64,000 bases of DNA, from assembly GCA_019752045.1 (NCBI GenBank), contig JAIEMP010000010.1:124001-188000 (forward strand), given 5' to 3'. The position numbers and the translations under genes are program-made. Source of the stretch: Chitinophagaceae bacterium (GTDB lineage Bacteria; Bacteroidota; Bacteroidia; Chitinophagales; Chitinophagaceae). Positions 27,541 through 36,177 of this stretch are shown one piece after another; position 1 is the stretch's first letter; every line of letters starts with the position of its first letter. The notes under the pieces were generated by a model that was not told the origin of the DNA, made no database searches, and saw nothing but the letters and a program-made list of their open reading frames with translations.

Positions 27541-28899
27541 TTGGAGACTGCTTTACCGAAGAACGATCTGCAACTGGAAATTACCAACCGACAAATACTT
27601 TCCATATCCCTGCCCATCAGCTTATCTCTATTGGTGCCCTTTCTCAATTTTACAGCCAATAATTTTTTCCTGAGTGGTTTAGGCGAATCTGCTTTGGGAA
27701 CAGCCGGCATTACCGGTGTATATTTTTTAGTTGTTGCTGTCATTGGTAATGGGTTGAACAATGCCATACAATCACTGATTGCAAGACGTGCTGGCGAAAA
27801 CCGCTTGGATGAAATTGGGAGAATTTTTTCACAGGGTGTGCGGATTGCAATAGCCTTTTCAGCATTGGGTATTTTACTCACCTATTTGTTTGCCCCTGCA
27901 ATTTTTAATTATGCGTTACGTACAGAGGGCGTGGAAACAAAGGCCGTTGAATTTCTGCTGATTCGTGTATGGGGTTTACCCTTTCTATACCTCTTTCAAA
28001 TGGGGAATGCTTTTTTAGTTGGCACCAACAACAGCCGCTATCTCATGATTGGTACCTTGTTTGAAGCTGGGGCAAATATTTTTTTTGATTACGGTTTTAT
28101 TTACGGGCATTTTGGTTTGCCCGAATTGGGTTTTAATGGTGCTGCGTACGCTTCTGTGCTGGCTGAGTTTATTGGCATGATCGTCGTTTTTCTTTTTATC
28201 TTTTTGAAAAAGCTGAATGTACGTTTTCATTTATTCAGTTACCTGCGTTACAACAAGGAGCTTACAAAACTGATATTGAATATTTCTGCACCATTGATCG
28301 GTCAGTTTTCCATCAGTTTAATCAGCTGGCTGGTATTTTACATTTTAATTGAACATCATGGCGAACGTGCATTAGCGGTATCGAATGTAATGCGGAATAT
28401 TTTTGCACTTGCCGGTGTATTTATCTGGGCCTTTGCTTCCACTACCAATGCCATGGTGAGCAATATTATTGGACAGGGACGAACACATGATGTACAAAAG
28501 CTGATTTACCGAATCATGAAGCTCAGTTTATATGCTGCCATTGGAATGTTTGTGTTGTTTAATGTATTTGCCGGAGAATTATTATCGTTTTTTAAACTAT
28601 CAAGAAGTTTTATTGAAGAAGCGATTCCTGTTTTACGGATTGTTACCACCGGTATGTTGTTTATGTCGGTTTCAGTTGTATGGCTCAATGCAGTTACAGG
28701 AACAGGAAATACACGGATGAATTTGATGATTGAAGCTGTCACCATCCTTTTATACCTTATTTATATTTATCTGGTGCTGGAAGTTTTTCATCTAAACCTA
28801 ATATGGGCATGGGCTTCTGAATTACTTTACTGGTCAACGATTTTAACAATGTCTTTCTTTTACATCAGAAGCGGAAGGTGGAAGGGGAAAGTGATCTAG
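27541..28899 (+). CDS. MATE-family multidrug/metabolite exporter
   Basis: Sodium- or proton-coupled efflux protein with 12 predicted membrane helices in two repeats. 452 residues; typical features are ISLPISLSLLVPFLNFTANNFFLSGLGESALG near the N-terminus and conserved PFLYLFQMGNAFLVGTNNSRYLMIGTLFEAGANIFFDYGFIYG mid-protein (given in part). The start is TTG at 27541: an in-frame stop at 27505 leaves no ATG upstream of the conserved region. A near-consensus TATTTTCG sits 17 bases before it. Substrate unknown. Confidence 0.92.
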   Translation: METALPKNDLQLEITNRQILSISLPISLSLLVPFLNFTANNFFLSGLGESALGTAGITGVYFLVVAVIGNGLNNAIQSLIARRAGENRLDEIGRIFSQGVRIAIAFSALGILLTYLFAPAIFNYALRTEGVETKAVEFLLIRVWGLPFLYLFQMGNAFLVGTNNSRYLMIGTLFEAGANIFFDYGFIYGHFGLPELGFNGAAYASVLAEFIGMIVVFLFIFLKKLNVRFHLFSYLRYNKELTKLILNISAPLIGQFSISLISWLVFYILIEHHGERALAVSNVMRNIFALAGVFIWAFASTTNAMVSNIIGQGRTHDVQKLIYRIMKLSLYAAIGMFVLFNVFAGELLSFFKLSRSFIEEAIPVLRIVTTGMLFMSVSVVWLNAVTGTGNTRMNLMIEAVTILLYLIYIYLVLEVFHLNLIWAWASELLYWSTILTMSFFYIRSGRWKGKVI

Positions 28900-28937
28900 G
28901 GCTAAGACATTAAAAAAGAATTTTTTTCTCCGTTGAT

Positions 28938-29243
28938 AAAGCAGAGTGGTAATAATTCTCATAACTCCGACTATCAAGTCGTGGGCCAAACTCATTAGTA
29001 AATGGTATTTGCCATGATTAAAAACCAATCAAGGCTAAAGCCGGTTCGCTTTGTTCCTATTTACCCCGACTTAAAAGTCGGGGTTATAAAGCACAAATAT
29101 TTTCAATTTTGTATATGGATCGTGCATTCAAATAATTCTTTTACTTTCTCCCATAATAGAGCAGGTTATTGATTATTCTCATAACCCCGACTTTTAAGTC
29201 GGGGGTGTAACTCATAAGTAAAATGGCTTTAGCCATGACATTA
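28938..29243. repeat. Cluster of direct and palindromic repeats, non-coding
   Basis: Most of the 399-base gap between the MATE gene and the next. Two diverged direct copies of about 85 bases (28938-29021 and 29155-29243) share CTCATAAC.CCGACT, AAGTCG.GGG, CTCAT.AGTAAA.TGG and GCCATGA. Within and between them are perfect stems: ACCCCGACTT/AAGTCGGGGT at 63-84 of the 29 kb line (29063-29084), CCCCGACTT/AAGTCGGGG at 29185-29204 and ATGGCT/AGCCAT at 29223-29236. A further GGCTAAAGCC-type palindrome is at 29033. They look like REP-type elements of this group. Confidence 0.75.
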
Positions 29244-29298
29244 TATCATAATTAAAGCCACCACAAACAATTCTAAATTATCTTGGAATGAATTCCTA

Positions 29299-29787
29299 TT
29301 ATGCGCCCACAATTAAACGGACAACTAATAAACCAATGAGAAGCCAGGACAGTAATCCTCTCCATGCTGATTTACGGGCAACTTGCGGATCTTCATACTG
29401 CACGAGATATACAATCAGTACTCCAATGGGACCCAAAAACAAACCAAGTAAGTATGCACCCAAATGAAAATTATCCCGCCAGTCTGCTTTTTTGGCAATC
29501 AAATTCATATCAACCGTTTTGCCTTTTCGCAGTTGATGCTTCACTTGCTTCTGCAGTATTTTCAGTGATATCTTTTGTGCAAAAGAAAGTTTCTTGCCGG
29601 TTAACTCCTGTATTTTTTTTGGTGTAAGGGTAAGAAATCCGGCAGCGTCTACCTGCTGATACAATGAAGAAATAGTTTTTACCTGCTGCGATGGTACAGT
29701 TTGCTTAACAGGAACAGCAATCATACCCGCACTAAGAGAACTGCTGACAACGAAGCTTAACGTAAATAAAGCAATGATTTTTTTCAT
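29299..29787 (-). CDS. Small secreted/membrane protein, unknown
   Basis: 162 residues. A signal peptide (MKKIIALFTLSFVVSSSLSAG) is followed by a basic helical segment (PKKIQELTGKKLSFAQKISLKILQKQVKHQ) and two C-terminal membrane helices with a LGLFLGPIGVLIVYL repeat-like glycine/proline pattern. It recalls small Bacteroidota proteins with a C-terminal Pmp3/TM2-like hairpin, but I cannot assign a family with confidence. Confidence 0.6.
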   Translation of the reverse strand: MKKIIALFTLSFVVSSSLSAGMIAVPVKQTVPSQQVKTISSLYQQVDAAGFLTLTPKKIQELTGKKLSFAQKISLKILQKQVKHQLRKGKTVDMNLIAKKADWRDNFHLGAYLLGLFLGPIGVLIVYLVQYEDPQVARKSAWRGLLSWLLIGLLVVRLIVGA

Positions 29788-29914
29788 GGTTGTACTTTTT
29801 TCAAATATACAATGTGCAGTAATTTCAAATAGAAAAAAGTATTATGTAAATAAAGAAACTAAAACAACGCTACCCATCCCTTAGTTGTTATTTCTTGCAC
29901 CTACAAAAATGAAT

Positions 29915-30700
29915 CTATTCGAAAATTTCATTCAGCAACCCCGCCAAACGAACACCTGCTTTTAACAGTTGCTGGTTAGCTGTTGCTAAAAAATCGTAGC
30001 TGTAACGGTAACCCAAACGCTGCTCCGGCTGCGTAATACTTTTATATAATTTGTCAGATAACTGGTACGATTCAAAAAACCATTGTTCCATTGGCTGTTG
30101 TTGCCAGGTTTGCCGTTGTTGTTTTGATGTGTGATTTATGGCAGAAGCATATTCGGTATAACTCAGTTTTTGTTGCTCAATTATCTTTTCATCCCACACG
30201 GCATGTAAATTGGTTACATCATTAAACCAAAACAGCTTTATTCGGTTACCTCCTAAATCTTCGGCCTTGCCTACATGCATAGGCTGGTGAATATCGCCTT
30301 CAATATGAATAATCATTCGGAGACAAAATAATTTTCGCTCTGCAGTAATGTCTTTCTTTTTTAACTCGTTGATTAAAAAGTTGAGCTTTGTGTATGCATT
30401 GGTAGTCGTATCCTTTTTGAGATGTTCAGCAAATGCATCATAAGCAAGTCCGGGTGCAAAGTTGATATAATGCCAGTTGTCCAGGTATTTCATAGAGGTA
30501 TCACTCTTGATAAAGTCGGCCCAGTTACTGCTCATGGCAATAGATTCTGTGCCGAGAATTCCGGCAATGGCCTTTCTCGCTTTCTTAGTTAAATACGAGT
30601 CAGCAATTTCTCCAACAATTCTGTGTCCGTTTGCTCCCCATGCAAAACAGTTGCTGTAAAGTGCAGCACATAAAAACAGCATCAATAATCTTTGTTTCAT
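29915..30700 (-). CDS. S1/P1-type nuclease, secreted
   Basis: Zinc-dependent nuclease that cleaves single-stranded nucleic acids and 3'-nucleotides outside the cytoplasm. The 261-residue protein has a signal peptide ending in FA, so that the mature protein begins WGANGHR, the family's invariant N-terminal Trp that binds zinc. Other Zn ligands are visible in NWADFIKSD, DNWHYIN, IIHIEGDIHQPMHVG and NLHAVWD. It is 22 bases downstream of the radical SAM gene and probably cotranscribed, though a functional link is not evident. Confidence 0.95.
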   Translation of the reverse strand: MKQRLLMLFLCAALYSNCFAWGANGHRIVGEIADSYLTKKARKAIAGILGTESIAMSSNWADFIKSDTSMKYLDNWHYINFAPGLAYDAFAEHLKKDTTTNAYTKLNFLINELKKKDITAERKLFCLRMIIHIEGDIHQPMHVGKAEDLGGNRIKLFWFNDVTNLHAVWDEKIIEQQKLSYTEYASAINHTSKQQRQTWQQQPMEQWFFESYQLSDKLYKSITQPEQRLGYRYSYDFLATANQQLLKAGVRLAGLLNEIFE

Positions 30701-30722
30701 TCTGTTATTTTTTTAGTTCATA

Positions 30723-32918
30723 TCAGAGTCTTAACAACCCTGCTTTGTATAATGTATTTACCGGTTTGTTATCCCAGAATAATTCAAAATCTTCCAGCCC
30801 CGCCTGCTCGTAATTGGTTTGTACTTCCTGCAGGGTCTTTATTTTTTCATTATTCACAGAAAGCTTTGGTAAAAGCGTAGCCAGCCACTCTCCTTTTACT
30901 TTGTCTGTCTGTATAGATAACAATTCCTTTTTTGTTGCAAATGTAATCTGCAACAGCTCCCATTGAGCTCCTTTTTTTGATTTTCTGATGACTTCCGTTT
31001 TTAAGATATGCCCGAGGAAAATGATTTTTGCTGATGGGTTAAAACGAGGCAGTTCATCTTCTTTGATGATGTTTAAAATATAATCCGGATGTATCGTTGT
31101 TTTAGGAACAGGCATATCAAACCACTTATGCAACGGATCATCTAAACATAAACCCTGCATATAATTAAACAGTGATTTTTTTAACCCAAAGCTGAAGCTT
31201 TCATGATCTGCTCCCGTTTCATCTACATGTTCAACATCATTATCAGCAAAAAGAATGATTGTTTCTTTTGCCCGCTTTACGTTATACTTTTCCGGATTCA
31301 TTCCAACAGGACTATGTGCCGTCATTGCAAACTGATGCCAGAAAGCAGATTGCAACACAGCTGTCTTAAAAAGCTGTCGTACCATTTCTAAAGAGTCAAT
31401 GGTTTCTTGAGCCGTTTGTGTGGGGAAACCATACATTAAATAGGCATGCACCATAATTCCTGCTTCTGTAAAATGCTTGTTTACTCTTGCTACCTGAGCA
31501 ACAGTAACTCCTTTATCAATGAGTTGGAGTAATCTGTCGCTGGCCACTTCAAGCCCGCCACTTACTGCAATACAACCACTTGTTTTTAACAGCATACAAA
31601 GATCACGGGTAAAACTTTTTTCAAAACGCACATTCGTCCACCAGCTTACAATCAGTTTGCGTTTTATAATCTCTAATGCCAGAGCCCGCATTAATGCAGG
31701 TGGTGCAGCTTCATCTACAAAATGAAAACCATTGTTTCCCGTTTGTGCAATGATGGTTTCCATCCGGTCGCACAACAATTTTGCAGCAACCGGTTCATAT
31801 AGTTTGATATAATCCAGCGAAATATCGCAGAAAGTACACTTTCCCCAATAGCAACCATGCGCCATCGTTAGTTTATTCCATCTTCCATCGCTCCACAAGC
31901 TGTGCATGGGATTAACAACTTCTATGGCAGAGATGTATTGATCGAGTAAAAGATCGCTGTAATCAGGTGTGCCAACATCTGCCTGTTTGTAATCTTTACA
32001 ACCGGCACTGTTGAAATAAGTGACTTCATTTTTTTGCAGTATAAATGTTCGTTTCAGTTCCGTTTCAGCAATTTCTCTATTAATATATTTCAGCAGTTGT
32101 TCAATTGGAGCTTCTCCATCATCCAATGTAATAAAATCAAAAAACTCAAATACCCGTTGATCTTTCAGTGAACGTAGTTCTGTGTTGGGAAAACCACCAC
32201 CCATGCTTATGTTGATTTGCGGATGATGTTGCTTCATCCATTGTGCACTTCTGAAAGCTGCATATAAATTGCCGGGAAATGGCACCGATATACAAACCAG
32301 TTTTGGTTGTACACGTTCTATATGCAGTTGCAACCGTTCAATCAGCAACTGATCAACAATGGAATAAGGTTTTTGTAATTCCAGATAGAGTTCATCAAAA
32401 CGATTTGCACTGCGGCCGAGGCGTTCTGCATAACGGCTGAATCCGAAATGTTCATCTATACATTCTTTGATGAGATCAGAAAGATCTTCGAGATACAATG
32501 TGGCTATATGTTTGGCTTTATCTTGCAAACCCATGCTGCCAAAGGCCCAATAAAAATCGCTGGTTTCTTTAAAGCGATCTGCTTGTGGTAAATAATTGCC
32601 TGATGCTATGCGATGTGCAATGGTTGGGTTTTTGCCCTGCAGAAATTCAACCACAGAATCAATGGTAAGGATGTATTCCTGTTGCAACGCCATCATGCGC
32701 TGTGTATTTTCTGAATGCTCTTTTTTCAGTGATACCAGTTGAAAAAGTTCCTGTAATTTATTTTTTGAAAATAACTGCAATGTTACCTCAATACCAAGAT
32801 CGGCCTGAAAGGATGTAATTCCTTTTGTATTTAAAAAACCTTTGAGATAAGCGGTTGCCGGGTAAGGCGTGTTGAGCTGGGTAAAAGGGGGCGTAAATAA
32901 AAAAACAGTTGCGTTCAA
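30723..32918 (-). CDS. B12-binding-type radical SAM protein
   Basis: 731 residues. The N-terminal half resembles a cobalamin-binding module (KLVCISVPFPGNLYAAFRSAQ and SMGGGFPNTELRSL), followed by a radical SAM core with Cys356, Cys361 and Cys364 in AHGCYWGKCTFC, a CX4CX2C spacing in place of the usual CX3CX2C. This variant spacing occurs in some B12-type radical SAM families. A C-terminal domain of about 200 residues is unassigned. The substrate cannot be inferred; no peptide precursor gene or pathway partner is adjacent. Confidence 0.88.
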   Translation of the reverse strand: MNATVFLFTPPFTQLNTPYPATAYLKGFLNTKGITSFQADLGIEVTLQLFSKNKLQELFQLVSLKKEHSENTQRMMALQQEYILTIDSVVEFLQGKNPTIAHRIASGNYLPQADRFKETSDFYWAFGSMGLQDKAKHIATLYLEDLSDLIKECIDEHFGFSRYAERLGRSANRFDELYLELQKPYSIVDQLLIERLQLHIERVQPKLVCISVPFPGNLYAAFRSAQWMKQHHPQINISMGGGFPNTELRSLKDQRVFEFFDFITLDDGEAPIEQLLKYINREIAETELKRTFILQKNEVTYFNSAGCKDYKQADVGTPDYSDLLLDQYISAIEVVNPMHSLWSDGRWNKLTMAHGCYWGKCTFCDISLDYIKLYEPVAAKLLCDRMETIIAQTGNNGFHFVDEAAPPALMRALALEIIKRKLIVSWWTNVRFEKSFTRDLCMLLKTSGCIAVSGGLEVASDRLLQLIDKGVTVAQVARVNKHFTEAGIMVHAYLMYGFPTQTAQETIDSLEMVRQLFKTAVLQSAFWHQFAMTAHSPVGMNPEKYNVKRAKETIILFADNDVEHVDETGADHESFSFGLKKSLFNYMQGLCLDDPLHKWFDMPVPKTTIHPDYILNIIKEDELPRFNPSAKIIFLGHILKTEVIRKSKKGAQWELLQITFATKKELLSIQTDKVKGEWLATLLPKLSVNNEKIKTLQEVQTNYEQAGLEDFELFWDNKPVNTLYKAGLLRL

Positions 32919-32935
32919 ATGAAATGCTTGTGCGG

Positions 32936-32943
32936 CAAAACTA
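32936..32943 (-). promoter_or_regulatory. Promoter element TAGTTTTG before the radical SAM gene
   Basis: Exact TAnnTTTG match on the minus strand 17 bases before the ATG at 32918, in the 46-base gap after the TPR gene. It suggests a local promoter in addition to read-through. Confidence 0.45.
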
Positions 32944-32964
32944 TTTATAATTCCTGAAAGGAAG

Positions 32965-33720
32965 TTATTTCCATGTGTCGAGTAATTGCTTTCCTTCCGT
33001 TTTTATGGTTGCGTCATCTGCTGCCGTATTGGGCAGTCGAAGCATGTAGCGCAAAATTTCCATTGCCTTTTCTTTCTTATTGCTTTTATAGTAAGCTTTT
33101 GCCAGTTCAAGGTAGTTCAGTACAAAATCCGGACTGATGGTTCTTACACGTTCATGATAAATGACTGCAGAATCAATTGAGTTTTTTTGTAAGCCGCCAA
33201 AGAATACTTTTACTGCAGCCCGTTCCACAGAAGATAGATTGCTGACTTCATAATGCCAGCGGGCTATTACAAACAGTGCTTTAAAATTATTGGCATTGGA
33301 TTGAAGCGCTTTTTCGGCATAATTTTTAATTTCTCTTACATACTCTACTTTTTCTTTCCCGCTTTTTAATAACGACATCCGGGCAAAAGCAAAAGACATA
33401 GCCACATTGGCATCACTGTCTTTTGGATTTATTTTTAAAGCCCTCTCTGCATAAATTTTTGCAGCTTTGTAAAAATCCATTTGTTTTTCTTTGGTTGCCT
33501 GGCGGCGGCCGATGCGGCTTGCAAGTTCACTGCAACGGGTTAATGCATATATCTGATGCGGCTGCAGTTTAATGATTTCTTTAAACTTCTGATAGGCTTC
33601 TTCTTCCTTTAATTGTTTTTCAAGCAGATCAGCCTGTTTAATCAGTTCATCAACTGACTGAGAGAAGATGAAACCTGTCTGTAAAAAAATAAATGAAAAA
33701 AGGAATAAGATTTTCTTCAT
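32965..33720 (-). CDS. Secreted TPR-repeat protein
   Basis: 251 residues: a signal peptide ending FSQ, then about five tetratricopeptide-like helix pairs (for example AEKALQSNANNFKALFVIARWHYEV and LNYLELAKAYYKSNKKEKAMEILRYML). The arrangement resembles the RMDN-like TPR proteins. TPRs mediate protein contacts; the partner is unknown. It starts 9 bases after folB ends. Confidence 0.82.
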   Translation of the reverse strand: MKKILFLFSFIFLQTGFIFSQSVDELIKQADLLEKQLKEEEAYQKFKEIIKLQPHQIYALTRCSELASRIGRRQATKEKQMDFYKAAKIYAERALKINPKDSDANVAMSFAFARMSLLKSGKEKVEYVREIKNYAEKALQSNANNFKALFVIARWHYEVSNLSSVERAAVKVFFGGLQKNSIDSAVIYHERVRTISPDFVLNYLELAKAYYKSNKKEKAMEILRYMLRLPNTAADDATIKTEGKQLLDTWK

Positions 33721-33729
33721 GCAAAAAGG

Positions 33730-34080
33730 TTAATAGATTTTATGCAGGGTGATGCCTGTTTTTCCCTGGAAATTTTCAATGGGTGGTGAACATTTGTCAA
33801 TATTAATTTTTACTTCTGTTATAACGGGATAAATAGACTTTATGGTATGGCAAATTTTTTCTGCTATTGTTTCAAGCAGACTGCTGCGCTCCAGCATATG
33901 CTGCTTTACTGTTTCAAAAAGTATGACATAATTGATGGTTTGATCGATCGTTTTTACAGGCCCTTCCGGATTGTACCAAACAGTGAGGTTTACTTCAAAA
34001 GGCCCGCCTGCCTTTTCTTCACCATCATATAAACCATGAAATGCATGAAATTTCAGTTCCTTTAAATGTACTGCTATCAT
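33730..34080 (-). CDS. folB: Dihydroneopterin aldolase
   Basis: Cleaves dihydroneopterin to hydroxymethyl-dihydropterin and glycolaldehyde in folate synthesis. I start at the ATG at 34080 (MIAVHLKELKFHAFHGLYDGEE), which aligns with the conserved beginning and gives 116 residues, the usual size. FHAFHGLYDGE contains the active-site Glu, and the C-terminal VKINIDKCSPPI holds the catalytic Lys region. A longer frame upstream reads into the trxB terminator and is rejected. Confidence 0.93.
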   Translation of the reverse strand: MIAVHLKELKFHAFHGLYDGEEKAGGPFEVNLTVWYNPEGPVKTIDQTINYVILFETVKQHMLERSSLLETIAEKICHTIKSIYPVITEVKINIDKCSPPIENFQGKTGITLHKIY

Positions 34081-34091
34081 TTGTCGAAAAT

Positions 34092-34119
34092 AAAAAAGTC
34101 CCGCTGTATTGGCGGGACT
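34092..34119 (-). terminator. Terminator after trxB
   Basis: Minus-strand perfect stem AGTCCCGC/GCGGGACT with a 6-7 base loop and six T following, 15 bases past the trxB stop and just before the folB ATG. Confidence 0.9.
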
Positions 34120-34133
34120 AAAATTAAAAACTG

Positions 34134-35075
34134 TTAAACAACCCCTTTTGCAGATAAATAACGTTCTGCATCCAATGCAGCCATACATCCACTGCCTGCA
34201 GCGGTAACTGCCTGACGGTAAATTTTGTCCTGCACATCTCCGCCGGCAAATACTCCTTCAATATTTGTTTTTGAAGATCCGGGAATCGTTTTAATATAGC
34301 CCGCTTCATCCATATCAATCAATTCTTTAAAAATGGCTGAGTTGGGTTCATGACCAATGGCAACAAAGAAACCCTGTACAGGAATGATGGATTCTTCACC
34401 TGTTTTATTGTTGCGCACTTTCATTCCATCAACTTTGTTTTCGCCAAGGATTTCTACTGTATCTGTATTCCAGTATATCTTAATGTTCGCTGTATTTAAT
34501 ACACGATCCTGCATCACTTTACTGGCACGCATGGCCTCTTTACGAATCAACATATGAACGGTTGTACAAAGTTTACTCAGGTACAATGCTTCTTCTGCTG
34601 CTGTATCGCCGGCGCCAACAATTGCTACTTCTTTACCACGAAAGAAAAAGCCATCGCAAACAGCACAAGCACTTACACCATATCCGTTTAAACGTTGTTC
34701 ACTTTCGAGCCCCAGCCATTTAGCACTGGCGCCTGTACAAATGATCACACTGTCTGCTTCAATCAGGTTGGTATCATCAATCCACACTTTATGTGGTACA
34801 GATGAAAAATCAACTTTTGTTGCCAATCCATAACGGATATCTGCGCCCATCCTGGCGGCCTGTTTTTCAAAATCAACCATCATCTCCGGGCCCTGCACTC
34901 CATCTGCGTAACCGGGATAATTTTCAACTTCTGTTGTAATGGTTAACTGCCCGCCCGGTTGTATACCCTGATATAAAACCGGTTTCAGGTTTGCTCTTGC
35001 TGCATAAATTGCTGCAGTATAACCTGCAGGCCCCGATCCAATAATTAAACAATGTACTTTTTCTGCTGCTTCCAT
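34134..35075 (-). CDS. trxB: Thioredoxin reductase
   Basis: Reduces thioredoxin with NADPH through FAD. The 313-residue protein has the FAD GSGPAGY motif (residues 13-19), the redox pair Cys137-Ala-Val-Cys140 (ACAVCDG), the NADPH-binding VAIVGAGDTAAEEALYLSKL and C-terminal GVFAGGDVQD. Length and motifs are standard for the low-molecular-weight class. It is followed by its own terminator. Confidence 0.98.
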   Translation of the reverse strand: MEAAEKVHCLIIGSGPAGYTAAIYAARANLKPVLYQGIQPGGQLTITTEVENYPGYADGVQGPEMMVDFEKQAARMGADIRYGLATKVDFSSVPHKVWIDDTNLIEADSVIICTGASAKWLGLESEQRLNGYGVSACAVCDGFFFRGKEVAIVGAGDTAAEEALYLSKLCTTVHMLIRKEAMRASKVMQDRVLNTANIKIYWNTDTVEILGENKVDGMKVRNNKTGEESIIPVQGFFVAIGHEPNSAIFKELIDMDEAGYIKTIPGSSKTNIEGVFAGGDVQDKIYRQAVTAAGSGCMAALDAERYLSAKGVV

Positions 35076-35168
35076 ATTAAACTTTCAATTTTCTAATCAA
35101 CAAAATTAATCCGATCGCATCATACTCCATGCGTTCTTATTTTAGCCTCTTCTGTTTGTGGATAATTA

Positions 35169-36056
35169 TCAGGGAATGATAATTGTTTTAAATTGATTGG
35201 CATACCCTCCAAAATATCCTAATGCACCATTACTGATGTTGCCAATAATTTTTGTTGGTGATGAAAATGGGTTTCCAATACTTGAATAACTGAATTCAAC
35301 AGTTCTCCAGAAATCAAATGTGGCTTTATTAATATTACTGAATTTAACGGTTACTGTATCACCTTTAGAAAAATAACCATATTCTTCAAAGTCAATATCT
35401 GTGTTTCGGTCAATTCCTTTGTCAACATCTACAGTATAAGTTGATCCGTTGACTAACTGATCATCAAATACTGAGTTTAAACCAGGTAGAAAAATTCCGT
35501 TATTCACTTTTGTAAAGTAGCGGATATAATCGCCAAAAACCGGTGGATCAACAATTCTGGCTCTTACTACTCTTCTTCTGCTGGTATCGGGAGTATTGGG
35601 TGCTTTTATCCACCAGATCGAATCAATGACTTTTTTTAATTGAGGGATGTTGGTGGACGATGTGTATTCTTTACCCTGCCATACAATTTTTAATCCATAA
35701 GTTTTTCCCAACTCACCTTTAATGATTGAACCCGGGTTATTGATATCACTGGAATAAAAACTGAATGGAACGTTGTTGCCGGGTATCACTACATCATATC
35801 GTCTCAGTTGGTGCGATCTTGCACCTTCGGTAATATATACTTCTGCATCTTTAATAACAGAATTGCTTAAAACATCAACAGATATTTTTGAGAAGTAATT
35901 CAGGCTTTTAGTCAATATCACAACAGGATCCTGATCTGTTTCAATACTGGCATCCACAGTTAATAATTCGGATGCATCATTCAGCTTGAATTCAATTTTC
36001 TTTTCACAACCAATGAAAACTGTTACGAGGCTCAGTAAAATGATCAATCGGTACAT
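35169..36056 (-). CDS. DUF4249 family lipoprotein
   Basis: 295 residues with a lipobox (VTVFIGC, Cys about 17) and a beta-sandwich-like body beginning with the family pattern LLTVDASIETDQDPVVILTKSLNYF. In Bacteroidota this family usually accompanies TonB-dependent receptors, but here no receptor is adjacent, so it is an orphan copy. Function unknown; surface or periplasmic location is inferred. Confidence 0.8.
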   Translation of the reverse strand: MYRLIILLSLVTVFIGCEKKIEFKLNDASELLTVDASIETDQDPVVILTKSLNYFSKISVDVLSNSVIKDAEVYITEGARSHQLRRYDVVIPGNNVPFSFYSSDINNPGSIIKGELGKTYGLKIVWQGKEYTSSTNIPQLKKVIDSIWWIKAPNTPDTSRRRVVRARIVDPPVFGDYIRYFTKVNNGIFLPGLNSVFDDQLVNGSTYTVDVDKGIDRNTDIDFEEYGYFSKGDTVTVKFSNINKATFDFWRTVEFSYSSIGNPFSSPTKIIGNISNGALGYFGGYANQFKTIIIP

Positions 36057-36118
36057 TCTTCAAATTTACGACAGGATTATTTTACAACTCATCCTGTTTA
36101 TGAATTTAACCATTCTGT

Positions 36119-36150
36119 AAAAAAGAATCCCCCTGCCGGAGCGGGGGGAT
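36119..36150 (-). terminator. Terminator after rpoD
   Basis: Minus strand: ATCCCCC and GGGGGAT arms around a 10-base loop, followed by TTCTTTTTT, 28 bases past the sigma factor stop codon. Confidence 0.85.
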
Positions 36151-36177
36151 CTGATACTTAATACCCACTGATATACA

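Noticed and set aside
28938-29243. Possible CRISPR array
   Set aside because: Only two diverged copies about 85 bases long, with no regular spacers and no cas genes. They fit interspersed palindromic repeats better.
30723-32918. RiPP-type peptide-modifying system around the radical SAM gene
   Set aside because: No short precursor peptide, peptidase or exporter gene is adjacent. The neighbours are a TPR protein and an S1/P1 nuclease, which do not support it.
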